The position numbers and the translations under genes are program-made. Below the pieces are notes generated by a model that was given only the letters and a program-made list of their open reading frames with translations, searched no databases and was not told the origin of the DNA. DNA of 22,934 nt from SCUN01 sp964343975 (GTDB lineage: Bacteria; Acidobacteriota; Vicinamibacteria; Vicinamibacterales; SCN-69-37), in NCBI GenBank assembly GCA_964343975.1, contig CAYFLU010000033.1, positions 1 through 22,934 of the forward strand. The letters are read 5' to 3'. Positions 1 through 7,914 of the stretch are shown here, in pieces (position 1 is the stretch's first letter; every line of letters starts with the position of its first letter).

Positions 1-1119
1 CCGACGTGAGCCTCATCGACGGCCGCATCCTCACGACGACCGACGCGCGCGTCGGCGACTTTCCCGTGCGCGTGCCCGTGATCGACATTCACACCGTTGG
101 CGCGGGCGGTGGCTCTATCGCCGCGATCGACACGGGCGGCGCGCTGCGCGTGGGCCCGCGCAGCGCCGGCGCACAGCCCGGACCCGCCTGCTACGGCGTT
201 GGCACCGAACTGACCACGACCGACGCGAACGTCCTGCTCGGCCGCCTCGATCCCCAGTATTTCTTCGGCGGCAAGATGACGCTCGAGGTGGCGCGTGCCC
301 GCGCCGCTGCCGAGCCGCTCGCGCGCGCGCTGAAGCTGTCGGTCGACGACCTCGCCGAAGGCGTGATCCGCGTGGCCAACGCCAACATGGAACGCGCCAT
401 CCGCGTCGTCTCCGTTGAGCGCGGCCATGACCCGCGCGATTTCTCGCTCCTCGCGTTCGGCGGGGCCGGCGGCATGCACGCGTGCGAGATCGCCGAAGCG
501 CTTGAGATGAAGACCGTGATCGTGCCGCGGCAGGCCGGTGTGCTGTCGGCGCTCGGCATGCTCGTGGCCGATGTGACGAAGGACTACTCGGCGAGCGTGC
601 TGAAGCGCGCGAGCGAACTCACCGCCAAAGATCTGGATGCCGCCTACCGGCCGCTCGTCGACGCGGCCACGCGCGATCTGGCCGCCGAAGGCTTCAGCGG
701 CCGCCAGGCCGTGATCACGCGGCTGATCGACGTGCGTTACGCCGGGCAGTCATACGAGATCACGCTGCCGTTCACGCCCCGCTATCGCGCGGTGTTCGAT
801 CAACTGCACGGCAAGACCTACGGCTACTCGAACCCGGACCGCGCCGTTGAAGTCGTGAACGTGCGCGTCGTGGCGGCGGGCAAGGCGCCGAAGCCGAAGC
901 TGCCGCGCGCGAAGACCCTCACCACGCGCGCGCCGAAGCCCATGGCCGTGCGGCCGGCGCGCTTCAACGGCACGTCGGTGAAGACGCCGACGTATCAGTG
1001 GGAACAGCTCGCCGCCGGCGCTCGCGCGAAGGGACCGGCCGTGATCATGGGGGCGGAAGCCACCGCGGTGATTCCGCCGGGATGGTCGTTTCATGTCGAT
1101 CGACAGGGGAATGTGATCT

Positions 1120-1139
<20 letters not shown>
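1..1139 (+). CDS. hyuA: HyuA-type hydantoinase/oxoprolinase subunit A (5'-truncated by window edge)
   Basis: The frame is open from the first bases and enters inside the family segment that normally reads GGTSTDVSLI, so the N-terminal part lies outside the window; the GTG at 6 is not a true start. About 378 residues remain, including GAGGGSIA, the PGPACYG segment, DANVLLGRLDP and FGGAGGMHA, all typical of the Hydantoinase_A domain, followed by the smaller C-terminal domain. The family performs ATP-dependent hydrolysis of cyclic amides (N-methylhydantoin, 5-oxoproline) with a HyuB partner, and some relatives are acetone-carboxylase subunits. Its 3' end overlaps the next gene, hyuB, by 20 nt, so the two are co-translated. 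The exact substrate cannot be read from the sequence. The family call is secure; the reaction is an inference. Confidence 0.93.
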
Positions 1140-2674
<1,535 letters not shown>

Positions 2675-2694
<20 letters not shown>

Positions 2695-3925
2695 CGGGTT
2701 GTTCGGGTGGTGGCGCGAAGGCGATGCGAAGGCGCGCACCGCCCTCCTCGCGGCGTCGCTCGGCTGGATGCTCGACGCCTTCGACGTGATGCTCTATTCG
2801 CTCGTGCTCAAGTCGCTCATGGCCGACTTGCGCATCGACTCGGCCACGGCCGGCTGGGTCGCGTCGATCACGCTCATCGCGGCGGCCGGCGGCGGCCTCG
2901 TGTTCGGTGTGCTCGCGGACCGGCTCGGCCGCACGCGTGCGCTGATGCTGAGCGTGCTCCTGTATTCGATCTTCACCGCGGCGTGCGGCTTCGCGCAGTC
3001 GGCGATGCAGCTGGCGGTGTTCCGCATCTTCCTCGGCATCGGCATGGGCGGCGAGTGGGCGAGTGGCGCCGCGCTCGTGTCCGAGACGTGGCCCGATCGC
3101 GTGCGCGGGCGCGCGCTCGGGTTCATGCAGAGCGCGTGGGCCGTGGGCTATGCGCTCGCGGCGGCGGTGAACTGGCTCGTGCAGGACGTGGCGCATCAGA
3201 ACTGGCGCGTCGTGTTCTTCGTCGGCGTGCTGCCCGCGTTCGCCACGCTGTGGGTGCGCCGGCGCGTGGAAGAACCGGAGCTGTGGAAGCGCGCGAAGGC
3301 GTCGCCCGAGAAAGTGTCCGTGTTCTCCGCGATGGGCGGCCGCATGCTCGGCATCACCGCGGCCGTGACCGCGATGAACGCGTGCTGCCTCTTCGGCTAC
3401 TGGGGCTTCAACTCGTGGGTGCCGACGTTTCTCTCGTCCGCGCCGGCGCAGGGCGGCATGGGCTTCTCGAACAGCGCCATGTCGGGCCTCGTGTTCGTGA
3501 ATCAGATCGGCATGTGGTTCGGCTACGTCACGTTCGGCTTCATCAGCGACACGGCCGGCCGCAAACGCACGTATGTGACGTACCTGATCCTGGCGGCGCT
3601 CTTCGTGTGGGGCTATACGTCCGTCCGATCGACGGCGCTCTTGCTCGTGCTCGGGCCGCTCACGGCGTTCTTTGCCACGGGCTACTTCAGCGGATTCGGC
3701 GCGGTCACCGCCGAGCTCTATCCGACGGCCGTCCGCGCGACGGCCCAGGGCTTCACCTATAACCTCGGGCGCATCGCGTCAGCCGCCGCGCCCTGGCTCG
3801 TGGGCGATTACGCCAAGGCGCACGGCTTCCCGGCCGCCCTGACGTTCGCGGCGTCGGCGTTTCTCGTCGCCGCCGCGTGCTGGGTGTTCATCCCCGAAAC
3901 AAAAGGGCGAACGATTACTTCGTGA
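2675..3925 (+). CDS. MFS transporter, organic acid/sugar-acid symporter type
   Basis: A 416-residue integral membrane protein with about twelve hydrophobic segments. MFS motif A occurs in both halves: GVLADRLGRTRAL after the second helix and FGFISDTAGRKRT in the second half. The opening GWMLDAFDVMLYSLVL and the GGEWASGAALVSETWP segment resemble the aromatic-acid:H+ and sialic-acid-like symporters. I chose ATG 2675 over GTG 2669 because GGGAGGCGG (2661-2669) then sits at normal Shine-Dalgarno distance. It overlaps hyuB by 20 nt, so it probably imports the HyuAB substrate or a related carboxylate across the inner membrane. Its last 11 bases overlap the convergent 72-residue gene. The transport specificity is an inference from context. 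Confidence 0.9.
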
Positions 3926-4133
3926 TCTTCGTCACCGATCCCAGGAGGTAGTGCAGGGTGACCGTGTCACCCGGCGCCATATCCCGGGGCACCGCTTCGT
4001 CGCCGACGCGGCAATGCCGGATTTCTTCCTCGATGTCTTCCGGATCCATCCAGAACACATCGAGCGAAATCTGCCCGTGAATGGAGATCGGCTGGATTTT
4101 GCGAATGATGGCCGTGCGGGTGCCTTTGAGCAT
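3915..4133 (-). CDS. Small conserved-looking hypothetical protein, 72 residues
   Basis: I do not recognise a named family. The 72-residue product has a balanced, folded-protein composition: a basic start (MLKGTRTAIIRKIQP), a beta-like stretch ISIHGQISLDVFWMDP, an acidic helix DIEEEIRHC, and a final segment PGDTVTLHYLLGSVTKIT that looks like a small beta-barrel strand pair. It is the only plausible coding frame in the 241 bp between the MFS gene and the LolA-like gene. It overlaps the MFS 3' end by 11 nt and is divergent from the next gene across 33 bp. There is no clear Shine-Dalgarno sequence before its ATG. It is probably cytoplasmic, as no signal peptide or membrane segment is seen. It could still be a chance frame in high-G+C DNA. 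Confidence 0.6.
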   Translation of the reverse strand: MLKGTRTAIIRKIQPISIHGQISLDVFWMDPEDIEEEIRHCRVGDEAVPRDMAPGDTVTLHYLLGSVTKITK

Positions 4134-4142
4134 GAACCGCCA

Positions 4143-4148
4143 TATGAT
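4143..4148 (+). promoter_or_regulatory. Candidate -10 box (TATGAT) for the LolA-like gene
   Basis: TATGAT fits TANNNT and lies in the 33-bp divergent gap, about 18 nt before the ATG at 4167. No convincing -35 is visible. The surrounding palindrome CATATG could give weak activity on the other strand toward the 72-residue gene. Confidence 0.35.
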
Positions 4149-4166
4149 CGAACAAAGGAGTCAGAA

Positions 4167-4943
4167 ATGACAACGTCGTTCAGGAAACCGTCGGCCCGTC
4201 GTGTACTCGCACTCGTGCCGGCTCTGTTGGTGGCTTTGGCCGCTGGCCGTACCGTCCAGGCGCAGGACGCGCTGCCGAAGGGAACCGACCTGCTCGCGAA
4301 GTACGTCGCCGCGACCGGGGGGCTCGACGCCTACAAGGCGATCACGTCCGTCCACATGACCGGCACGTTCGAGATGCCGGCGCAGAACATCGGCGGCACC
4401 GCCGACATGTTTCAGGCGCGTCCGTCGCAGATGCGCATGACGATCAACATTCAGGGCATCGGCCAGGCCGATCAGGGCTCCGACGGCAAGGTGGCGTGGA
4501 GCGTCGACCCGATGAGCGGCCCGTCGCTCCTCACCGGCAAGGCCCTCGCCGACGCGAAGGCCGAGGCCATGTTCGAGAGCCAGTACTTCGCGCCGGAATT
4601 CGTCAAGAGCGCGACGACGCTCGAGAAGACAACGTTCCGCAACCGGCCCGCCTACAAGGTCAAGGTCGTCACGACGTTCGACACCGAAAAGACGCTCTAC
4701 ATCGACGCGGAGTCGTCGCTCGTGATCGGCACGGAGTCGGTCACCGAGACGCCGATGGGTCCTGTGGCGACGACCACGAGCACCGGCGACTACAAGAAGT
4801 TCGGCGCCATCATGCAGCCGACGACCATCGTGCAGAGCGCGATGGGCATGGAGCAGATCGTGCGCGTGTCGACCGTCGAGTACAACAACGTGCCCGCGTC
4901 GGCCTTCGAGCCGCCGGCGGCCGTGAAGGCGTTGATCAAGTAA
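4167..4943 (+). CDS. Exported LolA-like/outer membrane lipoprotein-sorting family protein
   Basis: A 258-residue protein starting with a clear Sec signal (basic RKPSARR, hydrophobic core, cleavage near VQAQ/DA). The mature part begins LLAKYVAATGGLDAYKAI, a typical opening for periplasmic LolA-like half-barrel proteins, and continues as alternating strands (SVHMTGTFEM, QMRMTINIQG, AYKVKVVTTFD, KTLYIDAESSLVIGTES) ending in a VPASAFEPPAAVKAL tail. ATG 4167 is preferred because AAAGGAG (4154-4160) precedes it; the frame is open further upstream but that extension has no family similarity. The protein probably binds a lipid or lipoprotein in the periplasm. The S41 protease gene follows directly, so the two are probably co-transcribed. 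True LolA activity is unlikely to be its specific role. Confidence 0.85.
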   Translation: MTTSFRKPSARRVLALVPALLVALAAGRTVQAQDALPKGTDLLAKYVAATGGLDAYKAITSVHMTGTFEMPAQNIGGTADMFQARPSQMRMTINIQGIGQADQGSDGKVAWSVDPMSGPSLLTGKALADAKAEAMFESQYFAPEFVKSATTLEKTTFRNRPAYKVKVVTTFDTEKTLYIDAESSLVIGTESVTETPMGPVATTTSTGDYKKFGAIMQPTTIVQSAMGMEQIVRVSTVEYNNVPASAFEPPAAVKALIK

Positions 4944-4979
4944 ATGACCGCCCGGCCCCGCGACGTCACTCGGGGCCGT

Positions 4980-6257
4980 ATGCACTCGGTGTTACGTCGT
5001 CTGCTCACCGTGTTCTGCTGCGCCGCCGTGGTCACCACGGCCACGACGGCGCAGACCCCTCTCTCGGCTGATGCCGCGGCGCAACTGCGGCTGTTCGACG
5101 AGGTCTGGTCCACCGTCAACGACAACTTCTACGATCCGAACTTCGGCGGCGTGAACTGGGCCGCTGTGCGCAATGAACTGCGTCCGAAGGCCGAACACGC
5201 TCCGTCCATGGACGACGCGCGTGCGGTGGTGCGCGAGATGTTGTCGCGGCTGAAGAAGTCGCACCTGGCGCTGCTGTCCGGCGCGTCGGCGGCTGACGAA
5301 GAGTTCATTCCTCGCGGCGAGGCGATGCCGGACGTGCAGGTGCGCGTGCTGGATCGTGAGGTGCGCGTGACCCGCGGTTCAGCCCTACTGCCTGGCGGGA
5401 GTGTCGTCCTGACGATTGACGGCCGCGACGTGCGACCCCGTGCCGGCGAGTCGGCACTGCTGAGCTATCGGCGTGCCGACGCGGCGTTGCATGGTCTGGA
5501 TGGGTCGACCGCCGTGATCACGTATCGCGCCGTCGGGGCATCCGCCTCCGCACACGCCGCGCTGCCCCGCGTCATTCCGCCCGGCACGCGCGTGCAGTTC
5601 AGCAACCTCGCGCCGGTGCGCGTGCGCGTGGACGTCTCCGAACACAAGACGCCCGCCGGCCGTCGCGTGGGCGCGATCGGGTTCAATATCTGGATGGCGG
5701 CGATCAACGATCCGGTCGCTGAGGCCGTCGATCGCTTCCGCGCCGCGGACGGTCTCGTGATTGATCTCCGCGGTAACCCCGGCGGTCTCGCCGCGATGAT
5801 CAGCAACATCGCCGGCCATCTCATCGACAGCGATGCGTTGCTCGGGACGATGCATACGCGGGCGGTGCCGGAGTTGAAGTTCAAGGTGAACCCGCGCCGG
5901 TCGACGAATGACGGACGCGCGGTGACGCCGTTCAGCGGGCCGGTGGCGGTGATCGTCGATGAACTCACGGCGAGCGCGTCGGAGTGCTTTGCCGGCGCGC
6001 TCCAGGACCTCGGGCGTGTGCGTGTGTTTGGCCGCACGTCGATGGGTGCGGCGTTGCCGGCGTTCACCAAGCGGCTCTCGAACGGCGATGTGCTCGAGTA
6101 CGTCGTCGGCGACTTTACGACGTCAAAGGGTCGGAGTCTCGAGGGCGGCGGCGTGGTGCCGGATGAGACGCAGCCGCTGACGATTGCCGGATTGGCGGCG
6201 GGTCGTGATGAGGCCATGAACGCGGCTTTGGCGTGGATTGACCGGCAACATAAATAG
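4980..6257 (+). CDS. S41 family peptidase (exported, CtpA/tricorn-like fold)
   Basis: A 425-residue protein with a signal peptide (MHSVLRRLLTVFCCAAVV, cleavage near TTAQ). An in-frame ATG at 4944 directly abuts the previous stop, but ATG 4980 puts the signal peptide at the N-terminus. After an N-terminal helical region with SRLKKSHLAL comes a PDZ-like segment (about 105-150), then the S41 core: DGLVIDLRGNPGG, and VDELTASASE with the nucleophile serine (S332 or S334). The Lys of the Ser-Lys C-terminal-processing subgroup (family pattern GKG) is absent; the equivalent stretch reads GRTSMGAALPA. This places the protein nearer the tricorn/IRBP-like S41 subgroup, where a His/Ser/Glu set is used. 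It probably degrades or processes periplasmic proteins, downstream of the LolA-like gene. Confidence 0.88.
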   Translation: MHSVLRRLLTVFCCAAVVTTATTAQTPLSADAAAQLRLFDEVWSTVNDNFYDPNFGGVNWAAVRNELRPKAEHAPSMDDARAVVREMLSRLKKSHLALLSGASAADEEFIPRGEAMPDVQVRVLDREVRVTRGSALLPGGSVVLTIDGRDVRPRAGESALLSYRRADAALHGLDGSTAVITYRAVGASASAHAALPRVIPPGTRVQFSNLAPVRVRVDVSEHKTPAGRRVGAIGFNIWMAAINDPVAEAVDRFRAADGLVIDLRGNPGGLAAMISNIAGHLIDSDALLGTMHTRAVPELKFKVNPRRSTNDGRAVTPFSGPVAVIVDELTASASECFAGALQDLGRVRVFGRTSMGAALPAFTKRLSNGDVLEYVVGDFTTSKGRSLEGGGVVPDETQPLTIAGLAAGRDEAMNAALAWIDRQHK

Positions 6258-6261
6258 CGCT

Positions 6262-6290
6262 TTGGCCGCACTGGGGATGTTTGTTATGCT
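6262..6290 (+). promoter_or_regulatory. Candidate sigma-70-type promoter before the zinc-ribbon gene
   Basis: TTGGCC at 6262-6267 and TATGCT at 6285-6290 are separated by exactly 17 bp. This is the best -35/-10 pair seen in the window. It would give a leader of about 80 nt before the ATG at 6378. Confidence 0.45.
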
Positions 6291-6317
6291 GCGGCCACCT
6301 ACTGCATGAAAGTGCTC

Positions 6318-6337
6318 CCGCCCCGCTCTCGGGGTGG
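6318..6337 (+). other. Leader hairpin in the 5' UTR of the zinc-ribbon gene
   Basis: CCGCCCCG (6318-6325) pairs with CGGGGTGG (6330-6337) around a CTCT loop, an eight-pair stem with one G-U. It lies between the candidate promoter and the start codon. It has no following T-run, so it is not an evident terminator; an RNA-level regulatory or stability role is possible. Confidence 0.4.
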
Positions 6338-6377
6338 TCGAGTGAAAGTTCTTGATGCAACCTGTTCGGAGAATTTG

Positions 6378-7055
6378 ATGGACCAGCGACCGCTGCGTCT
6401 GGGCGATATCGTAGACGACTACTGTCCGCGTGAACGACGGATCACGAATCACGCCGTGGTTGTCATGGCCGGGGACGAAGTACAGCAGACCCGGTGCTCT
6501 GCCTGTGACGCCGAACATCCCTACAAACACGCGAAGATGCCCGTGCGGAAGAAGAAGGACGAGCACGGCGCGTTGTACGACGAAGTGCTGAGCGGCGTGT
6601 TGAAGCCGAAGCGCGCGACGCCGGTGGAGACGTCGGCCGTCGCGGTCGCCGAGCCGGAAACGGCCGTCGCTGTGGCGGCGGTAGAGTCGGTGGTGGTCGA
6701 GATGGCGGCCCCGGTGACGACGAGTCAGCCGGAAGCGCCGGCAGTGCCGGCAGCGATGAGCGCATCACCAGAGCCGTCGCAGCCCGAGCCGGCTGCGGAA
6801 CCTGAACCGGCCGGCTTCAGCTGGGGCCATCGGCCGCTGATTCGCGCGCAGCTGCCGCGCATTGAGGGCCAGGCGCCGGCGGTGGCGCGTCCGCTGCCCG
6901 ACTTCACGATGCGTCAGAGCCGTCACGGCGGTCACAACGGACACGGCAATCACAATGGCCGTCGCCAGGGCGGCCACTTCCGCGGCCATGGCAACGGCAA
7001 CGGGAATGGCAACGGCAATGGCAATGGACACGGCCGCGGTGGCCGTCGTCACTGA
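6378..7055 (+). CDS. Zinc-ribbon-like protein with disordered linker and Gly/Asn/His/Arg tail
   Basis: A 225-residue protein of no family I can name. The first 50 residues hold a possible metal site: C16, H25, C40-x2-C43 and H47, within DDYCPRERRITNH and TRCSACDAEH. A short basic stretch (PVRKKKDEHG) and LYDEVLSGVLKPKR follow. The middle (about 80-160) is a Pro/Ala/Glu/Val-rich, probably disordered linker. The end is rich in His, Gly, Asn and Arg, with a run of GN pairs and a final HGRGGRRH. ATG 6378 is chosen because GGAG (6368-6371) precedes it; an in-frame ATG at 6306 would translate through the leader hairpin. The layout suggests nucleic-acid or metal binding (an RGG-like tail). fabI begins 26 bp downstream. 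Function unknown. Confidence 0.75.
   Translation: MDQRPLRLGDIVDDYCPRERRITNHAVVVMAGDEVQQTRCSACDAEHPYKHAKMPVRKKKDEHGALYDEVLSGVLKPKRATPVETSAVAVAEPETAVAVAAVESVVVEMAAPVTTSQPEAPAVPAAMSASPEPSQPEPAAEPEPAGFSWGHRPLIRAQLPRIEGQAPAVARPLPDFTMRQSRHGGHNGHGNHNGRRQGGHFRGHGNGNGNGNGNGNGHGRGGRRH
6990..7025 (+). repeat. Hexamer tandem repeat encoding (Gly-Asn)n
   Basis: Six tandem GGNAAY units (GGCAAC, GGCAAC, GGGAAT, GGCAAC, GGCAAT, GGCAAT) encode alternating Gly-Asn in the protein tail. The variation is almost all at third codon positions, which points to selection for the GN sequence or to old slippage followed by silent drift. Confidence 0.85.
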
Positions 7056-7081
7056 TTCCTTCTTCGAGAATTCGAGATTCC

Positions 7082-7864
7082 ATGGGCGTCCTCTCCGGCA
7101 AAGTTGGGTTGATCGTTGGCGTGGCCAACAAGCGGTCGATTGCGTGGGCCATTGCGCAGGCGGCCGATGTGGAGGGCGCGAAGCTCGTGATCACGTACCA
7201 GGGCGAGCGGCTCGAAGAGAACGTGCGTGAACTTGCGGCCACGTTGTCGTCGTCGGCCGAGGTCCTGCTGTTGCCGTGTGACGTCACGAACGACGCCGAG
7301 ATCGATGCCGTGTATGACGCGATCGCGCAGAAGTTCGGCGGCGTGGATTTTCTCGTGCATGGCGCGGCGTATGCGGATCGTGAGGATCTGCTCAAGCCGT
7401 TCTACGAGACGTCGCGAGCCGGGTTTGCGAAGGCGCTCGACATCAGCGCGTACTCGCTCGTGGCGCTGACCAAGCGCGCGGTGCCGATGATGGAAGCCCG
7501 CGGCGGCGGCAGCATCGTCACGCTCAGTTACCTCGGCGCGTCGCGCGCGTTCGTGAACTACAACGTCATGGGCGTGGCGAAGGCCGCGCTCGAGTCGTCG
7601 GTGCGCTATCTGGCGGCCGACCTCGGCCCGAAGAACATCCGCGTCAACGCGATCTCGGCTGGCCCGATCAAGACGCTGGCGGCCTCGGGCATCTCGGGCT
7701 TCTCGACGTTCCTGCAGATGTATCGCGATCGCGCCCCGCTCCGCCGCACGGTGGAGACGAACGAAGTGGCCGACGCGGCGATCTTCCTGCTCGGCCCGGC
7801 TGGTCGCGGCGTCACCGCTGAAGTGCTGATGGTGGATGCCGGCTTCCACGCCATGGGCGTGTAA
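7082..7864 (+). CDS. fabI: Enoyl-[acyl-carrier-protein] reductase FabI
   Basis: A 260-residue short-chain-dehydrogenase-type protein with all FabI hallmarks. The nucleotide site reads GVANKRSIAW (residues 13-22). The catalytic pair is Y160-x6-K167 in YNVMGVAK, with the additional tyrosine Y150 ten residues before, as in E. coli FabI. NAISAGPIKTLAASGI and the C-terminal VLMVDAGFHAMGV are also diagnostic. FabI reduces trans-2-enoyl-ACP with NADH or NADPH in the last step of each fatty-acid elongation cycle, in the cytoplasm. ATG 7082 gives the normal N-terminus; the Shine-Dalgarno sequence is weak. It lies 26 bp after the zinc-ribbon gene and is probably in the same transcript. No other fatty-acid genes are nearby. 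Confidence 0.97.
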   Translation: MGVLSGKVGLIVGVANKRSIAWAIAQAADVEGAKLVITYQGERLEENVRELAATLSSSAEVLLLPCDVTNDAEIDAVYDAIAQKFGGVDFLVHGAAYADREDLLKPFYETSRAGFAKALDISAYSLVALTKRAVPMMEARGGGSIVTLSYLGASRAFVNYNVMGVAKAALESSVRYLAADLGPKNIRVNAISAGPIKTLAASGISGFSTFLQMYRDRAPLRRTVETNEVADAAIFLLGPAGRGVTAEVLMVDAGFHAMGV

Positions 7865-7903
7865 GCGGGCCCACTTCGACGACAGCGGGCGCATGGGCGG
7901 GGC

Positions 7904-7909
7904 TATCAT
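7904..7909 (+). promoter_or_regulatory. Candidate -10 box (TATCAT), leaderless start for the amidohydrolase gene
   Basis: TATCAT lies five bases before the ATG at 7915 in the 50-bp gap after fabI. There is no Shine-Dalgarno sequence. If this is the -10, transcription would start at or within a few bases of the start codon. Confidence 0.45.
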
Positions 7910-7914
7910 CCGCC

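Noticed and set aside
3951..4166. N-terminal extension of the LolA-like gene back to 3951
   Set aside because: The signal peptide begins at ATG 4167 with AAAGGAG before it; the extension has no family similarity and overlaps the 72-residue gene.
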